From Rebecca billardiae RCC1528 (lineage: Eukaryota; Haptophyta): a stretch of DNA of 64,000 bases. The notes under the pieces are model-generated. The model did no database searches and was not told the origin of the DNA. It worked only from the letters and a program-made list of their open reading frames with translations. Positions 50,519-63,348 of the stretch are shown here, in pieces (position 1 is the first letter of the stretch; the number at the start of each line of letters is the position of its first letter). Position numbers and translations under genes: made by a program. The stretch spans positions 1,240,001 to 1,304,000 of the forward strand of contig OZ251245.1 of NCBI GenBank assembly GCA_965240325.2, in the 5' to 3' direction.

Positions 50519-53500
50519 GCGCAACCTGGGTCCCTTCCCGACGCCATCGGCCAGGCCGTCGATGCTGCACGCGGCGTGGGTCTCGGGATGGGGCTCGCAG
50601 CCTGGCTCAGCTGCTTGGCCGTGCATGCTGTGTGGGGCCATGAGGCGTGTGAGTCGCCCGGCGCAGCGGCCACCGGCAGTGCGCACTCCGACGCAGACTG
50701 CTGCCGCCTGCGGCACTGCGATCCCAGACAACCTGGGACTTGTCATTGAAGACGCGCTGGTGCACATCTGAGGACGACGAGTTCGGCGGGCTGAGGCGTT
50801 CGGTCATCAACTGCAATCGATCGCAGCAGCGCAGCCGTAGTCTTGGCAGCAGACTGCTGGACGGCTGCGACTCGGCTGCCGCGCCCGGTCGGCGGCCCTC
50901 GCCCGGCGGCAGTACGCCGGTACGGCCAGTCAGACGGATCTCCGAGAAGTAGGCGACTCGGTACGGCACTTGTCTTCGGGCGCTTCCGAGTGAATCCGAG
51001 TTCGACTCAGTCATCGGACTTCGCGGCACGGTCCGATGGCATGGCAGCATCATTGCAGATAGTATATACCAGTCACATGAGGCACATATCTAGTAGGTGG
51101 GTCCCTGGCGATTTTCCAGCGGTCTTTTAAACATTTACCGGGTTCTCTGGCCGGATTTCTTTCGCGCGGGGCGCGGCTCGGGAAAATCGCCGGGCCGCCG
51201 GCCGAGGTCCGATCTGAACGCTCCCGACGATGTCGGAGTGCCTCTCCAGCGCGACCGAGCCGCCGTGTGTCGGGTAGACTACTGCCAACACCTATCGCGC
51301 GCTCCAGCGCTTTGCGCGTGCTCACGGATGGGATCCGTGGTCACACATCCCCCGCCTGGCACGTGCCCGCATGTTTGACTCTCGCCCGGCTAGACGCGTA
51401 CAGACAACTTGAATCGATCGGCAGGTGTTCGACCCGTGCCTTCGAGCAGGGTCACTTTTCGCTACAGGCGGGTCAGGCGACGGGAGGCATGGGTCACCAT
51501 CAGGCATGTGCATACTCTTGACGCTCCCGCCATCTTGAGCAGCTCTACGCACCGTGAAGGTGACAATTGGGCTGCGCGCAAGCTGCTCGTGAGAACGCAC
51601 GACAGCCAGCCCCGGGCTCTCGGGGAGCCATGTGAGCGATTGGCGACTTCCGAGAGGGCGTGTTTGGTGGGGGTTGGTACCAATCATCGACCAGCAGGCC
51701 TGGGATGGGTGCACTGAGGACTTGGGATGCTGAGAAGCCGCCGCGATGTGCATCGAGCACGCTGACTTGCCATCCGTGTGCACGATCAAGCGCCAGGAAG
51801 ATCAGCAGGGCCTTTGACAGCGGCAGCAGGCGCTCAGCGATCCTTCCCTATGCCGAGTGTGGGCATAATATGCGGTGCTCGAGCGTGGTCGCAGGATATG
51901 GGTCCATTCTTGACAGAACGCGGTCGCGTTGACAGGCGCGGGTGCCACCCCACGCTGTTGCTCCTGCCATCGGGTGGTCCCACTCGTTCCGCTTGTTATC
52001 TGCGAAGACTCGTACTCAGCAAATCTACGGCTAGGCGTGGTAGACCCCTCAGACGCATGTCTGATGATTGCCCGGCACGTTCTCGTCGTCACGTTGGGTG
52101 TACTTGAGCGAGCGGAAGCCGCAACGTGATGGCTAGGCCAGCAGCTCAACCATCTGACGTCTCGCCGGCCAACTGGCTGAGTGCTCTCAGCCTAGCAGCA
52201 GCGTCGGTGAACCTATCGTATTGCTGCCTGGCAAGAAGATTGTAGGAGGTATCGTCGACGGCATGGGCTGCAGCTGCGGTAGTCGTGGACTGGTGGCGGC
52301 CTCACGCGGGTGGGCATACGACGACCGGTGACACGCGGAGTACGAGCACGGAAGCCGCCGAGCGCGGCAAGCTCCGGCGGTGGCGTTGGCTGATAGTCCA
52401 GCCTCGACGGCGGAGGGCTCCCGTGTGACGACGGTGGCATGCTCGGTGGCGGGCGATGATGCGTGCCTCGGCACGCAGCCCGCCACAAACACTGCCACTC
52501 GCAGGCAGTCCGGTTGCGGCCCGGTTTGCCTGTGTCCGCGTCGCTCGGCGCCTATTCGATGACCCAACAAACGTACCCACATATCGGAACGAATTTGAAT
52601 ATATAATGAGCCACATCCACGGTCAATATAAAGTGGGTAACCGTCGTTCTATATACGGGTAATTGTCTATATACAAAGTGGGTAATCTGCTCGATCTTGC
52701 TGTAGTTTGTTGGAGGTATCCGCGCACAGCATAGAGCCCCACTCTTTGCTTCATAAAATGGTTCGGTCGGGTGTCAACGGTTGCCAATAAGTCATTCCGA
52801 TCGCATGTCGCCATCTAGCCACCATAACCATCAAGTAACGCTTCGCAAAATCTCTATGTGACACTAGTGGCGCGGCGCGCGCGCGCTCGGCCGCGCGACG
52901 GCACGCGGAGTAGGTTTTGAGGTCGAAACTTTTGCTCCGCCCCGATGGGACGCATTTACAGCGTCGATTCTGGGTGAGAGACGAAATCTAGGACGCCATT
53001 CTGAGTGCGCCAGAACATCGCCCCAGTTGGGAGGGACCCACCTATATCTAGCTCCGCCGGACCGCCCCGGTGGCGGAGTCAGGAGTGCCGGTTGACTCGA
53101 GTTAGTTGGCACGTTGACACTGCATGTCAGTGAATGCGGCTGCGCTACATAGCAGCGCAGCAGTATTTTTTGGGCTGCCATCACTGCCCATCATCAGTGT
53201 CGTAACGTAAGTAAGTAAGAAGACTGCGCTCATTCAGTCATTGCGCTGCCCGGCAGGCCGTGGACACGGTTCGGCCGCGGCGGTCCGCGCGGCGGGCGGA
53301 CCGGGACCCGCCCCAGGCACGCAGGGCACCGGCGCCCCGCTCCGCAGGCCGCTGGACTGGCCCAGGCGCGGCGCGTAGACTGCGCTGGAGACCGGCGAGT
53401 GGTGACGCGCGTCAGACAACGATGACGATGTCCGTCCATGTTACACGATTGTCGCCTGGCATAGCGCGGCTGGAGTGCGCAGCTGCCAGCTGCTGGCAGA

Positions 53501-53563
53501 GCAGCGCGCGACATGGGCGCCACGCGTGGGCCGGCGCGAGACGGCGCCTGCCACCTCGCGCGC
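50519..53563. other. Three-kilobase gene-poor region
   Basis: No supported gene. A long-loop inverted repeat (CTGGCGATTTTCC near 51105 and GGAAAATCGCCGG near 51181) is present. AAAGTGGGTAA is duplicated at about 52630 and 52676. A minus-strand frame at 52864-53184 (containing GARYRWVPPNWGDVLAHSE) has plausible composition but no recognised domain. GC is lower and stops more frequent than in the genic parts. Confidence 0.45.
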
Positions 53564-54875
53564 CTACGCCGGGCAGCCCGGGGTGACCACGCCGGGCACG
53601 CACTCGCCCTGCTTCTCCACGATGTCCGCGGGCTTGAGGTGGCCGGTCGAGTTGCGCGGCTGCAGCGAGCCCGGCGAGCCGCCCGACGCGGCGGCCTTTG
53701 CCGCGGCGACGCGCTCGCGGCTGGCCAGGTCGAACTCGCCCTTCTCGTTCACGTTGAGCAGCAGCGAGTTCGCGTCGAGGTACACCCGGTTGGTCGCCTT
53801 GGAGACGACGGTTGCGATCTCACGCGCGGCCTGCGCGGCGCGCGGCGGCGCGCGCGGCCCGTCGTGAGCGGCCGCGCGGCGTGGCGCGCGCGCGGGCACG
53901 CGCGCGCGGTCGTGGGTGTGCGTGGGCGCGTGGGTGCGCGCACCTCGATCTTGCGCAGCTCGATGAAGGCCGGGTTGTCACGCACCGCGTCGCCGATCAG
54001 CTCGGCCGAGCGCGCCTCGCCCTCCGCGCGGATCACGATGCCCTGCTTCTCCTGCGCGGCGCGCTCCACGATGTAGTGCGCGCGCGCCGCCTCCTGCTGC
54101 GCCACCTGCTTCGCCTCGACCGCCTGCCTGTACTCCTTGCCAAAGTCGAGGTGCGTGATCGAGACGTCGTCGATGACGATGTGGAAGTCGGCGGAGCGCG
54201 CGACGAGCCGCTCGCGGATCATGCGCGACACGAGCTCGCGCTGCGTGATCAGCTGCGCCGCGTTGAAGCGCGCCACCACCGACTTGAGCACCTCGTGCAC
54301 CACAGAGGGCAGCACGCGCTCGTCGTAGTCGGTGCCGAGCTCGACCAGGATCTGCGGCAGCTCGTTGGTCAGCGGGCGCGAGAGGACGCGCAGCGTGAGG
54401 TTCACCATCTGCAGATCTGCACAGGGAGGGGGAAGGGCGGGTGCAGCAGCGGGCGGCGCGTGCGCGCAGTGCGCGGTGAGCGCTACGTCCAGTCCGATGC
54501 CCCGCACGCCGCGCGCCGGCCAGCCGTCAACGCGCGCGCACCTTTGCTGCCGGTGGTCGACTGGATGAGGCGTGGCCTCGCGCGCACATCGAAGATCACT
54601 GGCCGCTGGAACCACGGCACCATCAAGTGCGTGCCCTCGTTGAACACGCGCGCCATGTTGACGCCGCCGATCCGGTTGAACATCACGGCGCGGTGGCCGC
54701 CATCCACGTTGAACAGGCAGTTGTTCGCGCCAAAGTAGGCGGCGCCCATGGTGCCGGCGGCGGCGGTCAGTGCGGCCGCCATCCCCGGCGACGGCATCGA
54801 CGGCCCGCCGCCGCCGCCGCCGCCCCCGCTCATCAGCGGGCGCAAGCGCGACATGAGGTTGCGGAGAGCCTCCAT
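53564..54875 (-). CDS. PHB2: Prohibitin-2
   Basis: Three exons (54542-54875, 53944-54416, 53564-53830) give 357 residues. The introns are 54417-54541 and 53831-53943, with GTGCGC donors and CAG acceptors. A Gly/Pro-rich N-terminus leads to a short membrane segment ([20 protein letters not shown]), then the PHB domain: [74 protein letters not shown] coiled-coil region follows ([20 protein letters not shown]). The last exon restores [20 protein letters not shown]. Prohibitin-2 forms ring complexes with prohibitin-1 in the mitochondrial inner membrane and stabilises m-AAA protease substrates and respiratory complexes. Confidence 0.95.
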
Positions 54876-56426
54876 GACGCCGCGTGAAGACGCCACGTCG
54901 AAGACGCGGGCGCGAGCGGCGGCGGCTGGACCTGCTGACCAGCCTGGTGGTGAGCAGTTCTTGAGCAGGACCGGGCGCAAGCATGCAACCGGACCCGTGC
55001 ATTCAGTATTCAGTGATTGACAGTCGTCGACTCGTCGATCAACGGACCAGGCTCGCGTCGCCCGGCCCGGTGACGATTGTCTGAGTGCCGGTGAAGCATC
55101 GTAACGCCAATTGGATGACAGATAATCACGATGACGTCGACGATGACTGGCGCGCGTGCGTCGGCGTCGTCATATTATGACTACTCAATCTATCGTGTCA
55201 GCAGCCACTATCGGAGTATCGGAGCAGTCATCAACTGGCTATCACTTAGTCAATGACTAGCTACACTCTACAGGCAATCGCTGGCAATACGGCCGGAGCT
55301 GTCACGTTAAGCAACTGGGGCTTGCTATCTGCGGATCTGGCCTAGAACTGAGACTATAGCGATCGATTGGCTGGTTCGCTATATATATATACGCATAGTC
55401 ACACGACTACTAAGAAACAGGGACTACGTTGTCGCAGCTGCCGAGCGGGCGAGTGCGGTCCGTCGCTAGGCGCTTTGCGGTGTGCCTGTCGGGGACGCGG
55501 CGCGCGGCCCGACTACGAGTACAGGCCAAGTAGTCCCGACTTCTCCTGATAACTGGCTCACACCTGGCCAGTGCACCGCGCGGCATCCATGCAACATCAT
55601 GCTAGATTTGCTGCTCACCAAACTGATGGCTCAATTATATTATATTTTTTTCGTCGGCCTCGCCGGCCTGCGGGCCTACTGTCGTACTGACCGTCTGAGA
55701 CGACGTAACGTTAAGCCGAGTAAGAAACTGCTGACGTCACGAGACACCGCCGTACAGTAGGCGCTCGGGCTACTACTGAACTACGGCTAAGCTAGAACTA
55801 CCCGCCAGAGACTGAGCCGTGAGATCTCTGCTGAGTCTGTGACGTCTTGTTGCCCGCGATCGATTGCCTCTCTCTCTCTCTCACTCTCACTCTCTCTCTC
55901 TCAGCTCAGTCAGTCTCTCTATAGACATCACGCGGGGCTGTAAAGTACCGCGCGGACTATACCGGTCACCGGACGAGTACTCTGCTACTACGACAGACGA
56001 CGCGCCGTAATCCCGTATACCGGCCCGGCGGCCCGCGCCGTGACCCGCTCACGCGCACGGCGGCTCACGCTGACGCTGGCCGTGCCGCCGACTCAGACTG
56101 TAGTGTCTGTACTGTCACTACGCTGTATATATGTACGGTATTGTCATTATATTGACTTCATCATCCCGGCGCTCGGCCGGGCGGGGCCCGGGGCGGGCCG
56201 GGCGAGCTGGAGCAGAGTGGCGGGCAGCAGCGCAGGGGCTGCTGCCCGGGGCCACGAGCAGCGGGCCGCGCGCGTGCGGAGGCCACGGCGCAGGGCGAGA
56301 ACCGGAAGGACTGAGGAGGCCGCTGCTAAGAGAAGGATGGAAGAATGCTGGAAGGATGGAAGAAGGCCCGGGCGCGAGGCGGCGAGCAGCAGCGGCCTCA
56401 CGGGTGGAGCACACGCAGCATCAGAC
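54876..56426. other. Gene-free region with CT-rich microsatellite
   Basis: About 1.55 kb with frequent stops in all frames and moderate GC. It contains a TATATATATA patch at 55380-55391 and an imperfect (CT)n tract at 55868-55922. No gene is supported. Confidence 0.5.
55868..55922 (+). repeat. Imperfect (CT)n microsatellite
   Basis: A run of TCTCTC units interrupted by CA and AG steps, about 55 bp long. Confidence 0.9.
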
Positions 56427-59400
56427 TCAGTCGGCGGCCTCCACCGCCGCCTGCTCCTCCTCGTCGTCGTCGAGCGCGAAGGAGCGCAGCACGTCCAGCA
56501 CGTGCGCGATCCCGGGGCTGTCCTTGTTCATGCACGCGTCGAGGCCGGCCGCGTCGAACTCGTCGCGGTCGGGCGAGCCGATCGGGTCGCCCGTCATGCC
56601 GATGATGGTCCCCGAGAAGCCGAGCGTGCGGAGCTCGCGCGTCGCCGCCGTGCCCGTCATGCGCGGCATCTGCACGCGCGCGCGCGCGAGGGAGACAGAG
56701 GGCACGCGAGGGCTGAGCGCCGCCAACCGCGCCAGCGCACCACGGGGCGGTCGCGCGCGCGCGCGCACACCTGGTTGTCCATCACGATGAGCGCGTACGG
56801 CGCGCCCTCGGCCTGGCGCTGCTGCACCATCGCCACCGCCTCCGCGCCGTCGGAGGCGACGTCGTACGCAGCGCCGAGCTTCTTGAACGTGCGCAGCGGC
56901 AGCGAGCGCTGCAGGATCTTGTCGTCGTCCACGTACAGGCAGCGGAAGCCGACACCAAAGCGCAGCTTGTGCGGTGTGGACGGCGGGGTGCGGCCGGACG
57001 CGGGGCCGGCGGCGGCGGGGCTGGGTGGTGCCGCCGGCTCGGTCGCAGCCACCGCGCCGCCCGCCTCTCCGGTGCGAGCCTCGCGCGGCGGCATGCACGT
57101 CGGCCCCGGCTGGGCGGCGGGGGCGGCCGCCTCCTCACCCACCTGCACGCGCGCAGGGCGCACGGCGTGCGCCCCTTCCAAGCTCGGGTGGGCCGGCCGC
57201 GCGGGCGTGCCGCTCGGCGGCAGGGCGGCTGGGGCCTCAGCCGCGTTGTTTGGCGCGGGCCGCGGCTCGTCCAGCTCACGTGCACGACCAGGCGCGCGCG
57301 TCTGCTGGCCTGGCGACCGCTGGCCAAACTCGCTCGATTGGCGGCTGTGGTGGAAGCGCCCGCGCATGCGCGCGGACATTGCGCACGTGTGGCCATCGAC
57401 AGCCGTCGTCGCGCTCGGGGGCAGAGGCGGCGGGTCTGCGTCCTCATGCTCGGACAGCTCGGCCCAGTCCGAGGCGCCGTGCGCGCCCACGCCGGCCGCG
57501 GCCGGCTGCGCGCGAGACGCGCCGCTGCTCGACGAGGCGTGGCGCGGGCGGGTGAGGTGGGCCGCGGTCGGCAGCGAGCGAGCCGTCGAGGTCCAGCTGG
57601 CCGAGGAGGCGCAGCCTGAGCGCGTGAGCTGGGCCGAGGACGTGGTGGGCGTGGGGCGGTGGTGGCGCGGCAGGTGGAGCACGAGCTCGAACGTGGTGCC
57701 GTGCCCGTGCCCGTCCGAGTGCAGCCGCAGCTCCGAGCCCTGGTGCAGCTGCAGCAGCTGGCGGCAGATGTGCAGCCCGAGGCCCGTGCCGCCCGCGCCC
57801 TGCAGCTGCCCGCGGCCCACCTGCTCAAACGGCTCGCGCACGCGCTGCAGCGTGCCCAGCTCGGCGGCGTCGAGGCCGACCCCCGAGTCGACGACGCGGA
57901 TGTGCACGGGCTCGCCCACCACGGCGGCCAGCTTGACGCCGTGGTGGTTGGTGATGCACGCGGAGGAGGAGGAGACTTGGCGCAGGACGGGAGGGCTTGG
58001 CTGCAAGCGCAGCGGCGGGGCGGCTGCCTCTGCGTCCGCCGCCTCGTCCTCGACGGCCTCCGCCGTCGGCTCGGAGTCGCCCTCGAACGCGTACACGCGC
58101 ACGGTTCCGCCCGCGTCGGTGAACTTGAGCGCGTTCGAGATCCCGTTGTTCAGGCACTGCTGCAGCCGGCGCAGGTCGCCCACCAGCCAGCAGCCGCCCA
58201 GCTCGCCCTCCGGCTCCGCCACCTCGAGCCGAATCTGCTTCTCCGCGGCGACCGCGCCGAACGTGGCGGAGACGGAGCGCAGCAGCGCCGCGAGCGCGAA
58301 GGGCGCGTGCACGAGGTTGAGCCGGCCCGAGTCGATCCGCTCGTAGTCGAGCATGTCGGACACGACGTACTCCATCAGCGAGGCGCACGTCGAGAGGCCC
58401 TCGAGCGCCTCGAGCACGTGCGGCGCGTCGAGCGACGAGGCGGGCTGCGCGCCCGGCGCTGCCGCCTCGGCGGCCTCGTCGCGCAGCGCCTCGGCGAGCG
58501 CGCGGATGGAGAGCAGCGGCGAGCGCAGGTCGTGCATCACGATGCGGATCAGCCGGCTGCGCGCGTTCGACGCCGCACGCGCCGTCTGCAGCCGCAGCTG
58601 CGCCTCGACCTCGGCCGCCTGGTGCGTGCGCTGCTCGGCGAGCGCGTGCGCGACCGTCGCCTGCAGGTGGAAGTGGTACCGCTCGAGGCGCGCGAGGCGC
58701 GCGCGGCCGGCGACGAGCGAGGCGGCGACGAGCGCAAAGTACACGAGGCCGAGCGCTCGCGACGCCTCCCCGCTGCACGGCGCCTCGCCCACGACGAGCG
58801 CGGCCGCGCTGCCGCCGAACGCGAGCAGCGCCACCGCCGTGTACGCGCGCAGCGAGAGCGGCAGGAAGAGGCAGACGGCGGTGAGGACGGCGAGCTCGCG
58901 CACGAGCCAGATGGAGAGCGAGGAACCGCGCGCGGGGTCGTCCTCGAGCATCACCAGCATCACCGGCGTGAGCGCCGCGTGCGCGCACAGGCCGGCGGTG
59001 GTCACCGCCTCCGTGGCAGCGAGCGAGAGCGCGCAGCGGCGCGCGCACAGCGCAAACGCGCCCATCAAGATGAAGAGCGCCGCGATAGAGAGCGCGATGA
59101 GGGTGGCAGGGCGGACCATTCCATCCATGTACGCGCCGACGGCGGCGTGGACCGCGTGCAGGCCGCCGACCGCGATGCAGAGCACGAGCACGGAGCGGGG
59201 CAGCGTCGAGCGACGCACGCGCTCGCGGAAGTTGGCTTCGACGTTTGCGTCGGCGAACGTGCCGTCGAGGCGGAGCCGGATGCCTGCCGGGTGTGTGCTA
59301 ATCGCATGCTCGTCGCCGAGCGCGCTCGTGCCGGCGGCGTCTTCGGCGATGGCGGCGCCGCGAGTGCGAGTGCGCTCCACGTCACCTGGGAGGGGCGTCT

Positions 59401-59527
59401 CCGCCCGCGACTGGAGCGGCGGCGGCGGCGGCGGCGCGACGCCACGCCACGAGCGACGCTGCGCCCTGTCCCAGGCAGCGCCGGGCGCGTCGTCCTCGTC
59501 CGCTGGGTGGACGATCCGCGCGGACAT
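56427..59527 (-). CDS. Membrane hybrid histidine kinase with receiver domain
   Basis: Two exons, 56771-59527 and 56427-56669 (intron 56670-56770, GTGTGC donor), give 999 residues. About six hydrophobic helices span residues ~110-290 (SVLVLCIAVGGLHAVHAAV, ATLIALSIAALFILMGAFAL, LAVLTAVCLFLPLSL). The H-box RIVMHDLRSPLLSIR holds the phospho-accepting His. HATPase_c follows with N-box LNNGISNALKFTDAGG, DSGVGLDAAELG and GGTGLGLHICRQLLQLH. A ~220-residue Pro/Ala/Ser linker leads to a receiver: LYVDDDKILQRS acidic pocket, phospho-acceptor Asp in IVMDNQMPRMTG (codons split by the intron), Thr in GMTGD and Lys in CMNKDSPG. A phosphorelay sensor is inferred; the ligand is unknown. The ATG at 59527 (MSARIVHPADEDD) was preferred to an upstream in-frame ATG. 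Confidence 0.9.
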
Positions 59528-60069
59528 CGCCGACGACGGGGCGCGACGGCTCGGTGGGTGTGTCGGGGACGTGCTTCGACGTCGACGCAGCCGAAAGATA
59601 GACAGCGAGGCGACGGGTGGCACCGAACATACCTCTTGCACCCTGAACGCATACGATCACGATTCACCGGAAGGTCAAACAGAGCCTTCGCGGCGGTCGC
59701 GTGGCCAGTGCATTGATGACCGACCCGATCACGCTCGCATGTGAGCGGAATACGTCGGTCCGCGAAGTTGTCAGTTGAATACTTTACCCCTTCTGACCGA
59801 CATCTCAGGTGCGATTAGTAGCCTGAAAGCGCGCGCGTCGACGTTCGCGGGCGCGCGGGAGAGGGCATTTGAGCGGCATATGGGGGAGATGAAATGTACG
59901 GTTAACTGCTGAATACGATACAGGTGGCAGCTGAGGTGAGATATGAGCGGCCCATCAACCGTATATTCATCAGTGTGCACCTTAAGACACATCATGATAC
60001 ATGCAGTCCGAATATGGTTTCACGCCAATAGAGGTAATGCCGGTAATACCAGAAGTACGTTTATTGGTT
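59528..60069. other. Intergenic region
   Basis: About 540 bp of lower-GC DNA with no gene, between the 5' end of the histidine kinase and the 3' end of the TPR/PIH gene. Confidence 0.5.
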
Positions 60070-62894
60070 TCATGATGACGACTGTTCGTCGTCACGAAGC
60101 AGTGGTGCGCGAATTCGCAGGGTCCGACGCGCCGAGGAGAACGTGGAGCGCGCGCGCGCGCTCACAATTGGCTGCTCGAGGGTCAGCTCCCAACGGTGCG
60201 CTGCGCGTGTATCAGCCTCGCCGTCGGCAGTGGCCGCTCCGTGCGACAGCTCAAGCCTGCAGGCGCCGCGCGGCATAGCGCGCGTTCGGTCACAGTTGTC
60301 GCGGGGCAAGAGTCCGCAGAGGTGAGTGTCAGCTCCGTGACGCGGAGGTGATCCGGATCCCGCGCGGATTCGGTCCGTCGCCGCAGGAGTCGCGTCTGAT
60401 TCGTGACTGCGGACGTGACGGCGGGCCGGCGCGCATAGGTGCCCGCCCGTCCGCCCCGTTGCAGGCGTTGCACGATCGCGAAGCACATGACGGATCGCCA
60501 CGCGCGCCCGGAGCTGACCACGCACACCACGCGCTCGGCGCTCGCACGCACCGGTGATCCGTGACGCCGAGCTCCAAGTCGCCCTTGCCGCGCACGCACT
60601 CGGCCAGAGTGAGCGTGATCTCGAGCTGGTGCGCCCCAGCGCCGTCGGCAGCCGCATCAGCCGGCGCGCCGTGCCTCACCGCCTGCGCGCACGAGAGGAC
60701 AAAGCCCGTCCGCCCACCGGCCACGTCGGAGCGCGGCCGGTGGTGGGCGGCGAGAGCCTCGCACGCCGCGTGCAGCCGCGCCCTGGCCTTGTGCGCGCGC
60801 GTCTCGTCGAGTGCAGGCAGCGGCAGCAGGCATGGCGGCAGCGTCAGCGGCGGCGACAGAAGCGCGGGCGTACCCGCCGCACTCGGCAGCAGCGCGGCGC
60901 AGTCGGCTGCACAGCGTGCAAACTCACCTGCCTGCGCACGGATGGTACCACGCGCACGGGAACGTGCGCGGATCGCGCGGGCGAAAGCGGAGAGTGAGTC
61001 GAGCTCCCTGGTGGCCTCGGCCGCAAGCCGTCACCGCACGCGCACGCACGCACGCACGCACCTCGAGCGCACACGCCGCGCGGTTGAGCAAGATCCGAGT
61101 CACCAGCTCGCGCACGGCTGGCCCGTCGTCGCGCGCACCATCGGCGGCAGTGGCGGTCGCAGCAGCCTCTGCGGCGCGCAGCGCATCCTCGTACAGGCCG
61201 AGGGCCGCACGCGCACTCTCGCGCGCTGCGTCGGCCTCGGCCGTGGCGACGGCGCCGATGGTGGCGGCGGAGGGCTGCCAGCCGCTGTCTGCGCGCGCCT
61301 TGAGCGCGCTGGCGGTGCTGAGGCCCGACGCTTGCGGCACGGCGTGCGCCCGCTCGGACGGCGTGGGCGCGGTGCCTGCTACCGCACCGGCCATGCTCTG
61401 CGCACCGCCGGCCGCCGATGGTACGGCAGCCGGCGGCGGCGACGGGCCGTTGGCCGGCACGGCCGTTGGCTGGGCGTCCGCCCCGCCGCCAGCCTCCGCG
61501 CCGGGCTCGGCCGCAAGCCCGGCCGCGGCGCGCGCGCGCATCGCAGCGCCGAGCACCTCGGTCAGGGCGGAAGCGTCCGCATCGCGCCCAGCGGCGCGAA
61601 GGCCGGCGATGGTCGCGCGCACGCCCGCCTCGTCGACGGCTGGCGGATCGGACGACGCGTCGGCGCCCGCTCGCGCGCCCGCGCCCTCCTCTCCTGAGTC
61701 CGACTCCGAGTCCGAGTCCGAGTCCGACGCCGATTCGACGCCCTCGTCGTCGGCTGCCGCGGCCGCGAGCGCGCGGCGCTCGGTCTTGTGCATGCGCGCG
61801 AGCAGCGCGCTATACTCGCGCGCGGCGAGGCGCGCGTGCCCCTGCAGCTCGAGCACGCGACACCGGCGGTAGTGCCCCTTCGGCCAGCTGGGCAGCGCGC
61901 GGATCGCCGCGTCTGCGTCCTCGAGCGCGAGGTCGAGCGCGCCCGCGCGCGTGAACGCGGCCGCGCGGTTGCTGTGCAGCCGGGCGCGCTCCTCGGGCGT
62001 GGCGCACGCCTCGAGCGCCTCGCCGTACAGCCGGACGGCGGCGGAGACCTGGTTCACGCGCAGCGCGCGCGCCGCCTGCTCGCACTTGGCGTGCAGCTCC
62101 CCGCAGCGCGCCTTCTCCTCGTCCACAATGGACGCCACGGACGAGGCCATGCCCGACTGCGCCGCGTCGACCGCCGCGCCCTTGGCGGCGAGCTCGGCCT
62201 CGCCGGCGCCGAGGGCGGACCTCGCGGCCTGGTACGACTGCTGCGCGGCCTCCGCCGCGCGCCGAGCCTCGTCGAGCCGCGCCTGATTCGCCGCGAGCTC
62301 GCGCTTCCCCGCCTCGAGCTTGGCGGCGAGCTCGGACAGCGGAGGGTCGGGCGGCGCGCTCGCGGCAGCGCCGGCGGTCGTCGCTGCGCGCTGCGCCGTG
62401 GCGCCCGCGCCCGCGGCGGCGGGGCCGCCGAGCAGCTTGCGCATGAGCGCCTCCGGGTCGTTCTGCGCCATCAGCGCCTCAAGCTCCGCGCGCGGCAGCC
62501 CCGAGCTCGCCTGCAGGTGCTGCACCAGCTGCTCGGGAGACCGCACGTCCTCGAGCGCGCGCAGCTGCGCGTCCAGCGCCTTGCGCCGCGCGTCGAGCGC
62601 GGCGGCGGCGGGCTGGGCGGCGGCGTCCGGAGGGATCCCGAGCGCCGACGCGGCCTCGACGAACGCGCGCGCGTCCGCCTCGCCCCCGCCTGCGCCTGCG
62701 GCCGCCTGCGCGCGGCTGAGCGCGGCGAGCACGTCCGCGGGCGGACGCGCGGGCGCCTCGTCCGCCACGCCGGCGGCGGCGGCGATCTCCTCGAAGCGGG
62801 AGTAGTCCAGGGCGCTGGCCGCCTTCCGGCCGCCGCCGCCGCGCCGCGCGTTCCCACTGCTCGCCCGCAGCCACTCGTCCCGTGCCGTGGGCAT
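60070..62894 (-). CDS. TPR protein with PIH1-CS-like C-terminus
   Basis: Three exons (61062-62894, 60552-60931, 60070-60256) give 799 residues. The introns are 60932-61061 and 60257-60551, both with GTGCGT donors. A charged N-terminal region and a coiled coil (ELAAKLEAGKRELAANQARL) precede a TPR array (AARALRVNQVSAAVRLYGEA, RLHSNRAAAFTRAGALDLAL, DADAAIRALPSWPKGHYRR). An acidic Ser/Asp tract and an Ala-rich linker follow. A second TPR pair is completed across intron 1 (RILLNRAACALE joined to AGEFARCAADCAALL). Splicing intron 2 yields GDLELGVTDHRLELSHG, HRWELTLEQPIVSARARSTF and RRTLRIRAP, the beta-sandwich pattern of the PIH1/Kintoun C-terminal CS domain. TPR and PIH-CS modules are Hsp90 co-chaperone parts used in R2TP and axonemal dynein assembly. 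The exon 3 assignment is inferred. Confidence 0.65.
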
Positions 62895-63348
62895 CCCTTG
62901 CCGTTGGGGCCGATGGCGGTTGGCGTTGGGCTGCTGACGCCCGCTGCGCAGGAGCGCTGATGCAACACGGCGAGGCGAGAGTCAAGACATCAATCATGAT
63001 CATCGCGTTCGTCGTCCCAACGAGTGATACTGTACACAAAAGTCTCGTGACGGCGGTGGTCAGCCGACTGTCGTCATGGGCGCCTCAATACCGTATCGTC
63101 AGTCACTCATCAGCGGGAGACCGTCGTTATTAGCATCGACCTGAAACTCCGTTACCATCATGCACTCGTCACTGATCGTCGCCTGATCGGGTCCGAGTCC
63201 GCCGCCGCGCGCGACACGACGACTTACGCCCCGTGTCGTCGCATCGGCTGCGGCGGCGACGACGCAGCGAGGGCCCGCCTCGCGCCCGAGCGCTCGGCCA
63301 GCTCCCCGCCCCGTCGCCCCGGCCCCGCGCGCGCCGCGCCGCGCCCGC
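62895..63348. other. Intergenic region
   Basis: About 450 bp between the 5' end of the TPR/PIH gene and the 3' end of the LHC-like gene. No gene, repeat or RNA is visible. Confidence 0.45.

Noticed and set aside
51100-51195. Long-loop hairpin as a transcription terminator or structured RNA
   Set aside because: Arms are only about 13 bp with a loop near 65 bases and no supporting gene context.
51560-52150. Possible second copia polyprotein remnant on the minus strand
   Set aside because: A few Ser/Thr/His-rich peptides looked pol-like, but no DNase, RT or RNase H motif could be aligned and frames break often.
57659-59716. A 685-codon plus-strand frame opposite the histidine kinase
   Set aside because: Arg/Val/Glu-rich antisense shadow without motifs; the kinase H, N and G boxes are on the minus strand.
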